Positions 9,704 to 18,322 of a stretch of DNA of 64,000 bases are shown here, in pieces. Where the stretch lies: assembly GCA_023101505.1 (NCBI GenBank), contig LVZA01000001.1:1116001-1180000 (forward strand). The letters run 5' to 3'. A model generated the notes under the pieces. The model was not told the DNA's origin, made no database searches, and saw nothing but the letters and a program-made list of their open reading frames with translations. Position 1 is the first letter of the stretch. Each line of letters begins with the position of its first letter. The DNA is from Pasteurellaceae bacterium Pebbles2 (GTDB lineage: Bacteria > Pseudomonadota > Gammaproteobacteria > Enterobacterales > Pasteurellaceae). Made by a program: the position numbers and the translations under genes.

Positions 9704-11362
9704 TTAGTGGCTTTCGTCTAACATATCGGCGTTGCACGCACCTGGTGGAACGAGTGGCCAAACATTATCTTCTGACGGAATGCAAACGTGTAAGAAATAC
9801 GCACCTTTAGCGTTGAGTAAACGGTCTAAAGCGGCATTTACCTCAGAGGCTTTTTCAATACGTTCGCCCTCAATATCAAAAGCTTTAGCAAGCATTACAA
9901 AATCAGGATTATCATCTAAAATCGTTGAGCTGTGGCGTGCATTGAAAAATAACGATTGCCACTGACGCACCATTCCTAAACGTTGGTTGTCGAGTAACAA
10001 AATTTTCACAGGAACTTGATAAGACTTCACTGCGCCAAGCTCTTGAATATTCATCATTATCGAACCGTCGCCAGTAACTACGATCACTTCGTCTGCTGTG
10101 CGTGCTTTTTTTGCTCCAATCGCCGCAGGCAAACCAAATCCCATTGTGCCGAAACCTGCAGAAGTAATAAAGTTTTCAGGTGCAAAATAATCAATATGCT
10201 GTGCCGACCACATTTGGTGTTGCCCCACATCGGTTACAATCACCGCATTTTGGTCTTTTTTGCTAGAAAGCTCGTGCAACAACCACGTTGGTTGAATATC
10301 ACCCTCACCCTGATTAATGCCGTAAGTAAAATCTAATTGTTGTTTTAATTGCTTGATTTTATCTTGCCACGGGCGAATATTTAATGGTTGACTAAGCCCT
10401 TGAATAGCCTGAATTAAATCGCCTTTTAATGCCACGTTAGCTCGGCGTAATTTGTTGATCTCTGCTGCATCAATATCGGCGTGAATGACTTTTGCATTTG
10501 GCGCAAAGGCATCGAGCTTGCCAGTTACTCGGTCATCAAAACGTGCGCCCATTACCACCAACAAATCTGCTTCTTGTACCGCTAAATTCGCCGCTTTTGT
10601 GCCGTGCATTCCGATCATTCCCATATAATAAGGCGTGCCAGCTGGAATTGTACCTAAGCCTTTTAGGGTTGAAACGCTTGGGATTTTTGTGATTTCGATA
10701 AACTGACGTAAAGCCTTGGTCGCATTTGCCATTCCCACGCCACCGCCGATATAAAGCACGGGCTTTTGCGCATTTTGCAATAATTGCACCGCACTTTCTA
10801 AAGATTGTGCATTAATGGCTTGCGGTTGTTCTTTTTTTAAAACAATCGGTTGCGCTGTGGTTTCGGCTAATTGAATATCACGAGGTACATCAATTAACAC
10901 AGGACCAGGGCGACCACTGCGTGCAATCTGAAAGGATTTAGCAATCACTTCAGGTAATTCTTCAATATTTTGTACAATAAAACTATGCTTGGTGCAAGCC
11001 AATGATAAGCCCAACACATCGGCTTCTTGGAATGCGTCTGTACCGATTAAATGGCTACCAACTTGCCCTGTAATAGCGACCACAGGAATGCTATCCATTA
11101 ACGCATCGCCTAAACCAGTTACTAAATTCGCCGCCCCTGGTCCTGAGGTTGCAATGCACACACCAACGGTGTTGTTCCCCAATGCACGAGCGTAGCCAAT
11201 GGCTTCCATTGCTGCGCCTTGTTCATTGCGACAAAGGAAATGTTCAATTCCACTATCATAAAGTGCGTCATAAGTTGGCATAATTGCGCCACCGGGGTAA
11301 CCAAATACGGTTGTAACGCCGTGGGCTTTCAGACATTCAGTTATTAACCTTGAGCCGTTCAT
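9704..11362 (-). CDS. ilvG: Acetolactate synthase II large (catalytic) subunit
   Basis: ThDP-dependent condensation of two pyruvates, or pyruvate with 2-oxobutanoate, the shared step of valine/leucine and isoleucine synthesis. The 552 residues include the ThDP glutamate region [15 protein letters not shown], a central FAD-binding domain, and the ThDP/Mg motif [12 protein letters not shown]. The start ATG at 11360-11362 (MNGSRLI) matches the IlvG beginning and has AAGGA five bases upstream. Pairing with ilvM, not ilvN or ilvH, identifies isozyme II. The gene is intact, unlike the frameshifted E. coli K-12 copy. I found no Ile/Val/Leu-rich leader peptide or attenuator upstream. Confidence 0.95.
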   Translation of the reverse strand: MNGSRLITECLKAHGVTTVFGYPGGAIMPTYDALYDSGIEHFLCRNEQGAAMEAIGYARALGNNTVGVCIATSGPGAANLVTGLGDALMDSIPVVAITGQVGSHLIGTDAFQEADVLGLSLACTKHSFIVQNIEELPEVIAKSFQIARSGRPGPVLIDVPRDIQLAETTAQPIVLKKEQPQAINAQSLESAVQLLQNAQKPVLYIGGGVGMANATKALRQFIEITKIPSVSTLKGLGTIPAGTPYYMGMIGMHGTKAANLAVQEADLLVVMGARFDDRVTGKLDAFAPNAKVIHADIDAAEINKLRRANVALKGDLIQAIQGLSQPLNIRPWQDKIKQLKQQLDFTYGINQGEGDIQPTWLLHELSSKKDQNAVIVTDVGQHQMWSAQHIDYFAPENFITSAGFGTMGFGLPAAIGAKKARTADEVIVVTGDGSIMMNIQELGAVKSYQVPVKILLLDNQRLGMVRQWQSLFFNARHSSTILDDNPDFVMLAKAFDIEGERIEKASEVNAALDRLLNAKGAYFLHVCIPSEDNVWPLVPPGACNADMLDESH

Positions 11363-11513
11363 TGTTGTCCTTGCATATTTTTCTATCATTTTGTAGTAAG
11401 CCTTTCATTATAACGATCTTTCTTATTATTCCTACTATTTATTGCGCAAAGTGCGGTCATTTTTTAGATATTTTTGTTATAATTTTGCCAAATAAGCAAG
11501 CCAAGGACTAAAA

Positions 11514-12332
11514 ATGCAAAAACTGCCTTTCCAAGCCGTTGTGTCAGATATGGACGGCACTTTACTGAACAGCCATCACCTTGTGGGCGATTTCACCGCT
11601 GCGACGTTAGAAAAATTATCTCAACGCGGCGTTGATATTATTTTAGCCACTGGGCGAGGTTATTCTGATGTAGCATCAATTTTAAGCAAAATGAAGCTTG
11701 AAAATGCGGCAATGGTAACCTCAAATGGGGCAGAAGTGCACGATTTAAAAGGGAATTTAATTTACAGCAATTACCTACCTGAAACGTTGGCATTCGACAT
11801 AATGCAAGAAGAATTTGATAGCAAAAATATCTGCATAAACAGCTATCAAGGCGACGAGTGGTTCATTAACGTGGACGTGCCAATGCTGCGCCAATATCAC
11901 AAAGACAGCGGTTTTATGTATCAAGTCATTGATTTTGCAACACATCACGGGCGCAATACGCAAAAAGTCTTTTTTATCGGACGTGAGCTAAAAGATTTGC
12001 TCCCACTCGAGCAGCGACTAAAAAGCAAATATGGCGACCAAGTGTCAATCGTCTATTCCACCCCACAATGCTTAGAAGTGATGAACAAAAATGTGTCAAA
12101 AGCAACCGCACTTGCGGAGTTGGTTGCACAACGAAATTATGATTTAAGCCAGTGTATTGCTTTTGGCGACGGAATGAATGATGTGGAAATGCTAAGCGAA
12201 GTGGGCAAAGGTTGCGTGATGCAAAACGCCGATCCACGCTTGCGTGAAGCGTTGCCACAATTAGAGCAAATTGGCTTAAATAAAGACGAAGCGGTCGCCA
12301 GCTATCTGCGAGCCACTTTCGGCATTTATTAA
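11514..12332 (+). CDS. Cof-type HAD-IIB sugar-phosphate phosphatase
   Basis: Predicted cytoplasmic phosphatase of the haloacid dehalogenase superfamily, Cof/YidA group. Motif I is SDMDGTLLNS (nucleophile Asp near residue 12), motif II lies near ATGRGYS, and motif IV is FGDGMNDVEML. The 272 residues carry the C2B cap typical of Cof proteins acting on small phosphorylated metabolites. Exact substrate cannot be read from sequence. crcB starts 17 bp downstream and probably shares the transcript. Confidence 0.85.
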   Translation: MQKLPFQAVVSDMDGTLLNSHHLVGDFTAATLEKLSQRGVDIILATGRGYSDVASILSKMKLENAAMVTSNGAEVHDLKGNLIYSNYLPETLAFDIMQEEFDSKNICINSYQGDEWFINVDVPMLRQYHKDSGFMYQVIDFATHHGRNTQKVFFIGRELKDLLPLEQRLKSKYGDQVSIVYSTPQCLEVMNKNVSKATALAELVAQRNYDLSQCIAFGDGMNDVEMLSEVGKGCVMQNADPRLREALPQLEQIGLNKDEAVASYLRATFGIY

Positions 12333-12349
12333 TCCTATTCGAGGTAAAA

Positions 12350-12730
12350 ATGTGGCAAACTCTATTGCTGATTAGTAGCGGCGCAGCACTTGGCGCAATT
12401 TCCCGTTGGGGTTTATATCAATGGCTCAACCCCATTTTTGCCACATTTTCTTTTGGTACGCTGATAGCCAATTATCTCGGCTGTTTTTTAATCGGAATTT
12501 GCACCGCACTTTTTTGGCAAACGCCACACATTTCCGCCGAATGGAAACTTTTTCTAGTAACTGGTTTTCTCGGCAGTTTAACCACATTTTCTGCATTTTC
12601 AAACGACGTCGTCGAAAATCTGCTTAGCGACAAACTCCCTATCGCCCTAAGCCTGATCAGCCTTCACGTATTCGGCTCTCTCGCCTTTACTTTTTTAGGA
12701 ATATGGCTGATGAAAAGCATTTTTGGGTGA
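12350..12730 (+). CDS. crcB: Fluoride channel CrcB/Fluc
   Basis: Small membrane protein that lets toxic fluoride leave the cell; works as a dual-topology dimer. The 126 residues have four membrane segments and the family motif GFLGSLTTFSAFS, plus the N-terminal GAALGAISRW. Single-gene arrangement, so homodimer expected. No fluoride riboswitch is visible: the gene is only 17 bp after the HAD phosphatase and so probably co-transcribed with it. Confidence 0.92.
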   Translation: MWQTLLLISSGAALGAISRWGLYQWLNPIFATFSFGTLIANYLGCFLIGICTALFWQTPHISAEWKLFLVTGFLGSLTTFSAFSNDVVENLLSDKLPIALSLISLHVFGSLAFTFLGIWLMKSIFG

Positions 12731-12733
12731 GAT

Positions 12734-13300
12734 TTATCCTAACATTTCCATTAATTTTTCATAAATAATTGGGCATTCTGTGATGCCTTGACGGTCGAGA
12801 AAATGGCGGTGTTGAGTAAGTTCAATGTAGTCAGCTTGCAGGTTTTGTGCAAGGTTACGGCTAAATTGTACATTGACCACATCGTCATCATCAGAAGCAA
12901 TCACTAAGCGTTTGGGAATGAGATTAATTAATGCGTCGAAATCCAACGCTGGCGTGCAAAAAGCATCTAATTCTGGCAAGTTTGGCAACGGTTCAGCGAA
13001 ACCAGCCACCAAAATGACACCGCCAATTTTTTTCTTCATTTGCTGCAAATAACGTAGTGTCGCCACGCAGCCCAAACTATGCCCAATAAAATAACTATGT
13101 TCATCAAGGTGTTGAATTTGTTGTTGATGATAGGCAAGCCATTGTTGTGGGTCGGGCTGGCTTGAATTCGGCATATCAAAAAGTGCGGTGGAAAATTCAT
13201 TATTTTTTGACCGCACTTTTAACTGCTGTTTGAGCCAAGGAAACCAATGTTTGCTCGAATTTGCGGTGTATCCGTGAGTGATGTAGATATTTTTTAGCAT
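12734..13300 (-). CDS. RBBP9/YdeN-family alpha/beta hydrolase
   Basis: Small predicted serine hydrolase of 188 residues. The start ITHGYTANSSKHWF and the nucleophile elbow IGHSLGC match the RBBP9/YdeN family, with a late Asp (about residue 145, in ASDDDDVV) and His (QHRHFLD) completing a plausible triad. Substrate unknown. The coding region contains an inverted USS pair (about 13180-13220) encoding residues near 27-40, an unusual place for a pair since such pairs usually sit between genes. It is convergent with crcB (3 bp apart). Confidence 0.75.
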   Translation of the reverse strand: MLKNIYITHGYTANSSKHWFPWLKQQLKVRSKNNEFSTALFDMPNSSQPDPQQWLAYHQQQIQHLDEHSYFIGHSLGCVATLRYLQQMKKKIGGVILVAGFAEPLPNLPELDAFCTPALDFDALINLIPKRLVIASDDDDVVNVQFSRNLAQNLQADYIELTQHRHFLDRQGITECPIIYEKLMEMLG

Positions 13301-13358
13301 AAAATTCTTCTTTTTGTGATAATTTTTCTGTTTTCTTTAGTTTTTTGTTGCTTTTTTG

Positions 13359-13386
13359 TTGACTATAAAACCGATTGGTTTATATT
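13359..13386 (+). promoter_or_regulatory. Promoter of the NSS transporter
   Basis: TTGACT and TATATT are separated by 16 bp, about 45 bp upstream of the transporter start. By-eye match to sigma-70 consensus. Confidence 0.55.
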
Positions 13387-13432
13387 TCACTTTATATCAC
13401 AATTTATTAACAACAAAAACAAGGGGGACTGA

Positions 13433-14935
13433 ATGAGTCATTCCACAAGAGAAACATTCTCTGGGCGTAAAGCCTTTATTCTTGCCGCAATCGGCTCAGC
13501 AGTTGGGTTGGGAAATATTTGGCGTTTTCCTTATACTACTTATGAAAATGGCGGCGGTGCATTTATTATTCCTTATTTAATTGCATTGCTAACAGCTGGT
13601 ATTCCGTTGCTATTTTTAGATTATGCCATTGGTCATCGCCATCGTGGTGGTGCGCCGTTGTCTTATCGCCGCTTTAATAAGCATTTTGAAACTTTTGGCT
13701 GGTGGCAAGTAATGGTAAATGTCATCATCGGGATTTATTATGCCGTGGTTCTCGGTTGGGCCGCCACTTATACTTATTTCTCGTTCACCAAAGCGTGGGG
13801 TGAAAAACCGATTGATTTCTTTGTCGGTGAATTCTTAAAAATGGGCGATATTGCGCAGGGCGTGAGCTTTGAATTTGTGGGAATGGTTGTTGGTCCATTA
13901 ATCGCTGTGTGGATTGTGGCACTTGCCGTGTTGGCTTTAGGTGTGCAAAAAGGGATTGCAAAAAGTTCATCACTTTTAATGCCTTTGCTTGTGGTAATGT
14001 TCCTTGCCTTAGTGGTGTCGGCATTATTCCTACCGGGTGCAACCAAAGGCTTAGATGCATTATTCACGCCTGATTGGTCAAAATTGTCTAATCCAAGTGT
14101 GTGGATTGCCGCTTATGGTCAAATTTTCTTCTCCCTTTCAATTTGTTTCGGGATTATGATCACCTACGCCTCTTATTTGAAGAAAAATTCAGATTTAACT
14201 GGCTCGGGCTTAGTGGTGGCATTTGCGAACTCAAGTTTTGAGGTGTTAGCAGGTATCGGCGTATTCGCAGCCCTTGGCTTTATGGCAACCGCCGCAGGAC
14301 AAGAAGTGAGCGAGGTGGCAAAAGGTGGTATCGGCTTAGCATTCTTTGCTTTCCCAACCATCATTAACGAAGCACCATTCGGTCAGGTTTTGGGTGTGTT
14401 ATTCTTCGGTTCATTAACCTTTGCAGCATTAACCTCATTCATCTCGGTTATCGAAGTAATTATTTCTGCGGTACAAGATAAATTACGTATTCGCCGTGCC
14501 AAGGTGACCTTTATCGTTGGCTTACCAATGATGGTGATTTCCGTGATGTTATTCGGCACAACCACAGGCTTACCAATGCTTGATGTGTTAGATAAATTTA
14601 TCAACTACTTCGGTATCGTTGCCGTTGCATTCGTATCATTAATTGCGATTGTAGCCAACGAAAAACTCGGCGTTTTAGGCGATCACTTAAACGAAACTTC
14701 ATCACGCAAAGTAGGCTTCGGCTGGCGTTTATGTATCGTTATCACCACAGGTATCCTTGCCTTTATGTTATTCAGCGAGGGTGCAAAAGTCTTCACAGAG
14801 GGCTACGAGGGCTATCCAAGCTGGTTTGTAAACTGGTTCGGTTGGGGTATGGCTATTGGCATTGTTATCATTTCATTCCTGCTTTCTCGCTTGAAATGGA
14901 AAGATGAAACATTAGCAGAACACAAAGGAGAATAA
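13433..14935 (+). CDS. Sodium-dependent amino acid transporter, NSS (SNF) family
   Basis: Inner-membrane sodium-coupled symporter of the neurotransmitter:sodium symporter family (LeuT fold). The 500 residues show about 12 membrane segments and the hallmark first-helix motif [14 protein letters not shown]. Start ATG is preceded by AAGGGGGA. The very next gene encodes a 30-residue MetS-like protein, as in the MetPS methionine/alanine system of Corynebacterium, so a methionine or other neutral amino acid substrate is plausible but not proven; tryptophan or tyrosine NSS members look similar. Confidence 0.88.
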   Translation: MSHSTRETFSGRKAFILAAIGSAVGLGNIWRFPYTTYENGGGAFIIPYLIALLTAGIPLLFLDYAIGHRHRGGAPLSYRRFNKHFETFGWWQVMVNVIIGIYYAVVLGWAATYTYFSFTKAWGEKPIDFFVGEFLKMGDIAQGVSFEFVGMVVGPLIAVWIVALAVLALGVQKGIAKSSSLLMPLLVVMFLALVVSALFLPGATKGLDALFTPDWSKLSNPSVWIAAYGQIFFSLSICFGIMITYASYLKKNSDLTGSGLVVAFANSSFEVLAGIGVFAALGFMATAAGQEVSEVAKGGIGLAFFAFPTIINEAPFGQVLGVLFFGSLTFAALTSFISVIEVIISAVQDKLRIRRAKVTFIVGLPMMVISVMLFGTTTGLPMLDVLDKFINYFGIVAVAFVSLIAIVANEKLGVLGDHLNETSSRKVGFGWRLCIVITTGILAFMLFSEGAKVFTEGYEGYPSWFVNWFGWGMAIGIVIISFLLSRLKWKDETLAEHKGE

Positions 14936-14936
14936 G

Positions 14937-15029
14937 ATGAGTTTCAGCGCAATTATTATGATGATCATCGCTCTAGGCATTATCTGGGGCGGACTACTCG
15001 TTTCAGTCGCAATTCTTCCTAAAGAATAA
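14937..15029 (+). CDS. MetS-like small subunit of the NSS transporter (30 aa)
   Basis: Thirty-residue membrane peptide beginning MSFSAIIMMIIALGIIWGG and ending LPKE. One hydrophobic helix with the IxWGG pattern fits the MetS family of small NSS-transporter subunits. The ATG at 14937 lies one base after the transporter stop, with AAAGGAG inside the last codons, so translation is coupled. In Corynebacterium the small subunit is needed for transport. Easily missed because of its size; length and position make it convincing. Confidence 0.82.
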   Translation: MSFSAIIMMIIALGIIWGGLLVSVAILPKE

Positions 15030-15045
15030 AAATCACTAAAATTCA

Positions 15046-15089
15046 CACTGCACTTTTGGGTTTTATGGCTGAAAAGTGCGGTGTTTTTT
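15046..15089 (+). terminator. Terminator after the NSS transporter (degenerate USS pair)
   Basis: CACTGCACTTTT pairs with AAAAGTGCGGTG (one wobble) and is followed by TTTTTT. One of the two uptake cores has diverged. Confidence 0.7.
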
Positions 15090-15113
15090 ACATAAATTTT
15101 AACAAATAAAATA

Positions 15114-15139
15114 AAAGCCAACTTATTTAAGTTGGCTTT
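15114..15139 (-). terminator. Terminator after ilvC
   Basis: AAAGCCAACTT / AAGTTGGCTTT, an 11-bp stem with a 4-base loop, followed on the minus strand by TTTTATTTTATTTG. Confidence 0.85.
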
Positions 15140-15155
15140 GTTGTATTAAAGGAAA

Positions 15156-16637
15156 TTAACCTTGTGAAGAAATACGTTTCATATCTGTCATATAACCACG
15201 TAATTCTTGACCGATTAACTCGATTGGGTGGTTGCGGATATAATCGTTCACATCACGCAAGGTAACATTGTCGATTTCTGTGGCTGGCACAGGTTCGCCT
15301 AAGTCGCCTTTTTGTAAATTAGGGATAATTTCTTTCGCTAAAATTGGGGTCGCTACGTTAGAGAATAAGTAGTTACCGTATTCCGCTGTGTCTGAAATTA
15401 CCACGTTCATTTCATATAAACGTTTACGAGCGATGGTGTTCGCAATTAATGGTAATTCGTGTAATGATTCGTAGTACGCAGATTCTTCATAGATACCGCT
15501 TGCAACCATTGTATCGAATGCCAATTCAACGCCTGCTTTCACCATTGCAACCATTAACACGCCGTTATCAAAGAATTCTTGTTCAGAAATTTTGATGCCG
15601 TCTGCTTTTGGTGAGTTTTCAAAGGCTGTTTTGCCTGTTGCTTCACGCCACGCTAAAAGATTTTTGTCGTCGTTATTCCAGTCTTCAATCATCACACGAG
15701 AAAATTCGCCGCTGATGATGTCGTCCATATGTTTTTCGAATAAAAATGCAAGATGTTCTTTGATTTGCTCTGAAAGTTCAAAAGCACGTAATTTCGCTGA
15801 GTTAGAAAGACGATCCATCATTAAGGTGATACCACCTTGTTTTAAGGCTTCAGTGATAGTTTCCCAACCGTATTGAATTAATTTGCTTGCATAAGCTGGG
15901 TCTTTGCCATCTGCTACTAATTTGTCATAGCACACGATAGAACCTGCTTGTAACATACCGCAAAGAATGGTTTGTTCGCCCATTAAGTCAGATTTTACTT
16001 CAGCAACGAATGAAGATTCTAACACGCCAGCACGGTCGCCGCCAGTTGCACTTGCCCACGCTTTAGCAATGGCTAAGCCCTCGCCTTGTGGGTCGTTTTC
16101 TGGGTGAACTGCGATTAATGTCGGCACACCGAAACCACGTTTATATTCTTCACGCACTTCAGTACCTGGGCATTTTGGTGCAACCATTACTACGGTAATG
16201 TCTTTACGAATTTGCTCGCCCACTTCCACGATGTTTAAACCGTGTGAATAGCCTAATGCCGCGCCTTTTTTGATTAATGGCATCACGTCAGCAACAACTT
16301 TAGAGTGTTGTTTGTCTGGCGTTAAGTTAATCACTAAATCTGCTGTTGGGATTAATTCTTCATAAGTACCCACTTTGAAACCGCTTTCTGTTGCACGAGT
16401 GAATGAAGCACGTTTTTCAGCAATCGCTTCCGGGCGTAACGCATAAGCGATGTCTAAACCGCTATCACGCATATTTAAACCTTGGTTTAAGCCTTGTGCG
16501 CCACAACCAACGATCACGATTTTCTTACCTTTTAAGAAATCGCAACCGTCTGCAAATTCATCACGGTCCATAAAACGACAACGACCTAATTGGTCTAATT
16601 GTTGGCGTAAGTTTAATGTATTGAAATAGTTAGCCAT
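15156..16637 (-). CDS. ilvC: Ketol-acid reductoisomerase, class II
   Basis: NADPH- and Mg-dependent isomerisation and reduction of acetolactate or acetohydroxybutyrate, second common step of branched-chain amino acid synthesis. The 493 residues match the long class II enzyme of Enterobacteria with a duplicated C-terminal knotted domain. The Rossmann motif is [11 protein letters not shown], and [18 protein letters not shown] carries conserved active-site residues. The ATG at 16635-16637 (MANYFN) is preceded by AAGGAAAG; a longer in-frame reading lacks a ribosome site. Regulated by IlvY: see the operator at 16762-16776. Confidence 0.96.
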   Translation of the reverse strand: MANYFNTLNLRQQLDQLGRCRFMDRDEFADGCDFLKGKKIVIVGCGAQGLNQGLNMRDSGLDIAYALRPEAIAEKRASFTRATESGFKVGTYEELIPTADLVINLTPDKQHSKVVADVMPLIKKGAALGYSHGLNIVEVGEQIRKDITVVMVAPKCPGTEVREEYKRGFGVPTLIAVHPENDPQGEGLAIAKAWASATGGDRAGVLESSFVAEVKSDLMGEQTILCGMLQAGSIVCYDKLVADGKDPAYASKLIQYGWETITEALKQGGITLMMDRLSNSAKLRAFELSEQIKEHLAFLFEKHMDDIISGEFSRVMIEDWNNDDKNLLAWREATGKTAFENSPKADGIKISEQEFFDNGVLMVAMVKAGVELAFDTMVASGIYEESAYYESLHELPLIANTIARKRLYEMNVVISDTAEYGNYLFSNVATPILAKEIIPNLQKGDLGEPVPATEIDNVTLRDVNDYIRNHPIELIGQELRGYMTDMKRISSQG

Positions 16638-16711
16638 TTTTCTTTCCTTATAAAGAGATGGGTGAATATTGTGTATTAGGTTTGTTTGCATATTGTTTTT
16701 TTGATTTGGCT

Positions 16712-16739
16712 ATTATAGTCTTTTTTTATGTTGCGTAAA
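16712..16739 (-). promoter_or_regulatory. ilvC promoter
   Basis: On the minus strand TATAAT occupies 16717-16712, with a weak -35 (TTTACG, 16739-16734) at 16 bp spacing. A poor -35 fits a promoter that depends on an activator. Confidence 0.5.
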
Positions 16740-16761
16740 TTGATATTATTGGGATTATGTG

Positions 16762-16776
16762 TTGCAATAATTGCAA
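16762..16776. promoter_or_regulatory. Probable IlvY operator of ilvC
   Basis: TTGCAAT-A-ATTGCAA is a perfect 7-bp inverted repeat with the T-N11-A pattern of LysR regulators. Its centre is about 64 bp upstream of the predicted ilvC transcription start, the usual recognition-site position for a LysR activator. IlvY is encoded 570 bp away. Confidence 0.65.
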
Positions 16777-16783
16777 TACCGTT

Positions 16784-16957
16784 GCGTGCGAAGCACGCTG
16801 TGTTTTACTTTCTTTGCTTGTGCAAAGAAAGTAACAAAGAAACACACCCCGATTTTGCCTTGTTTCCTAAAAATAGCTTAATTTGCTTCACGTAAAATGC
16901 GTAAACTCGCTACGCTCAAACAGTACGCATTTTCCTACAAATTAAGCCATTTTTAGG
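16784..16957 (+). repeat. Hairpin-train repeat, copy A
   Basis: Hairpins in order: GCGTGC/GCACGC (16784-16798), TTACTTTCTTTGC/GCAAAGAAAGTAA (16805-16834), and a long nested stem 16866-16957 whose arms are CCTAAAAAT..CTTAATTTG and CAAATTAAG..ATTTTTAGG, with inner stem AAAATGCGT/ACGCATTTT. The loop (AAACTCGCT.CGCTCA.ACAGT) matches copies at 17090, 30276 and 61500, while the stems differ by paired changes. Non-coding. Confidence 0.75.
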
Positions 16958-17089
16958 CGGCAAAGACGGGGACCCCGTGGAGCGTTGATCAAAGTGCGGT
17001 GTAAAAGATTAAAATTTTTAACCGCACTTTTGACTAAATAAAAAATAAAACAAAAGATCGTAATGGGCTGTTTAAATCCCCCGTCTTTG

Positions 17090-17280
17090 ACGCCTGAGCG
17101 TGTTGGAAATTTGTAGGGAAACTTGTACTGTTTGAGCGAAGCGAGTTTACAAGTTTTCCGTTAAGCAAATTCCAACTAAGCGAAGAAAAGCGGCAAATCT
17201 CGGGGGCGTGTTTTCTTTGCCTACTTTCTTTTACACGAGTAAAAGAAAGTACGGTCGCCCATCGGGCGAAACCCGATATT
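17090..17280 (-). repeat. Hairpin-train repeat, copy B (reverse orientation)
   Basis: Reverse-oriented relative to copy A. Main nested hairpin 17102-17176 with arms GTTGGAAATTTG/CAAATTCCAAC and GGAAACTTGT/ACAAGTTTTCC, then ACTTTCTTTTAC/GTAAAAGAAAGT (17223-17250) and TCGCCC/GGGCGA (17255-17269). Copies A and B flank an uptake-sequence pair at about 16990-17032, so the ilvC-ilvY gap holds a large inverted arrangement. Confidence 0.75.
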
Positions 17281-17341
17281 TAATATCATAACTAAACGAA
17301 ATAAACTTAACTTAATTTAATTAGATATATTTAAAGCTAAA

Positions 17342-18235
17342 ATGAACTTCACTGACCTCAAACTCTTTATCCACCTCACCCAAACCAAAAACTTCAGCAA
17401 AACAGCTGCACAAAATTATATGTCAACCTCCACCCTTTCTCGCCAAATCCAACGAATGGAAGATGAAATCGGGCAGGCGTTGTTTTTACGAGATAATCGC
17501 CAAGTGTTGCTCACCGAAACTGGGGAGAAATTTCTCACTTTTGCTCAACAAAATTGGGCAAATTGGCAGCAGTTTAAATTGCAAGTGCGGTCAGATTTTG
17601 AGGAATTATCAGGTGAGCTGAAATTGTTCTGTTCGGTAACGGCGGCTTATTCGCATCTACCCCAAATTTTAGAAAAATTTCGCCTGCGTTATCCGAAAGT
17701 AGAAATTCAGCTTACCACAGGCGACCCTGCTTTAGCGGTGCAAATGGTGCAAACCCAACAAGCAGATTTGGCGTTGGCAGGGCGTCCACTAAATTTGCCT
17801 CATTCTGTTGAATTTCAACATATCGACAACATTTCCCTGTCGTTAATTATGCCAAGAATTGCCTGCACCGCTACGCAATTATTACAGCAAGATCCGATAG
17901 ATTGGCAGAAAATTCCGTTTATTTTGCCTGTGGAAGGACCTGCTCGCCAACGGATTGACCAATGGTTTCGCCAGCAAAAAATCAAACACCCCAATATTTA
18001 CGCCACTGTCAGCGGACACGAGGGCATTGTATCAATGGTTGCATTAGGTTGCGGTTTAGCAATGCTCCCCGACGTGGTGATCAAAAATAGCCCAATGAAC
18101 AGCCAAGTATCGTCCTTGAGTTTAGACTTACCCATTGAGCCTTTTGAATTGGGCATTTGCGTACAAAAAAAAGCCTTAGAACTACCACAGATAAAGGCGT
18201 TTTGGGATATGTTGGAAAATACAAATATAGTGTAA
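17342..18235 (+). CDS. ilvY: LysR-type activator of ilvC
   Basis: LysR-family regulator that activates ilvC when bound to acetolactate or acetohydroxybutyrate. The 297 residues have an N-terminal winged helix-turn-helix (about 1-60, with STLSRQIQRMEDEIG as recognition region) and a periplasmic-binding-protein-like effector domain. Blocks such as FCSVTAAYSHLPQIL, IYATVSGHEGIVSMVALGCG and FELGICVQKK match E. coli IlvY closely. It is divergent from ilvC as in Enterobacteria, but the gap is about 700 bp because of the repeats A and B, so ilvY probably no longer shares the ilvC operator. Ribosome site upstream is weak. Confidence 0.92.
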   Translation: MNFTDLKLFIHLTQTKNFSKTAAQNYMSTSTLSRQIQRMEDEIGQALFLRDNRQVLLTETGEKFLTFAQQNWANWQQFKLQVRSDFEELSGELKLFCSVTAAYSHLPQILEKFRLRYPKVEIQLTTGDPALAVQMVQTQQADLALAGRPLNLPHSVEFQHIDNISLSLIMPRIACTATQLLQQDPIDWQKIPFILPVEGPARQRIDQWFRQQKIKHPNIYATVSGHEGIVSMVALGCGLAMLPDVVIKNSPMNSQVSSLSLDLPIEPFELGICVQKKALELPQIKAFWDMLENTNIV

Positions 18236-18265
18236 AAATATTTATTTTTACTTGGCTTAAACCAC

Positions 18266-18297
18266 AAAAAAGTGCGGTATTTTTCACCGCACTTTTT
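18266..18297. terminator. Inverted USS pair between ilvY and the N-glucosyltransferase
   Basis: AAAAAGTGCGGT and ACCGCACTTTTT form a stem with T runs on both strands; the two convergent genes end against it. Confidence 0.85.
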
Positions 18298-18322
18298 GGG
18301 TTATTAACATAACGAAATCAGT

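Noticed and set aside
11363-11513. ilvGM attenuator with leader peptide
   Set aside because: No short frame rich in Ile, Val or Leu codons and no terminator/antiterminator pair found upstream of ilvG on the minus strand.
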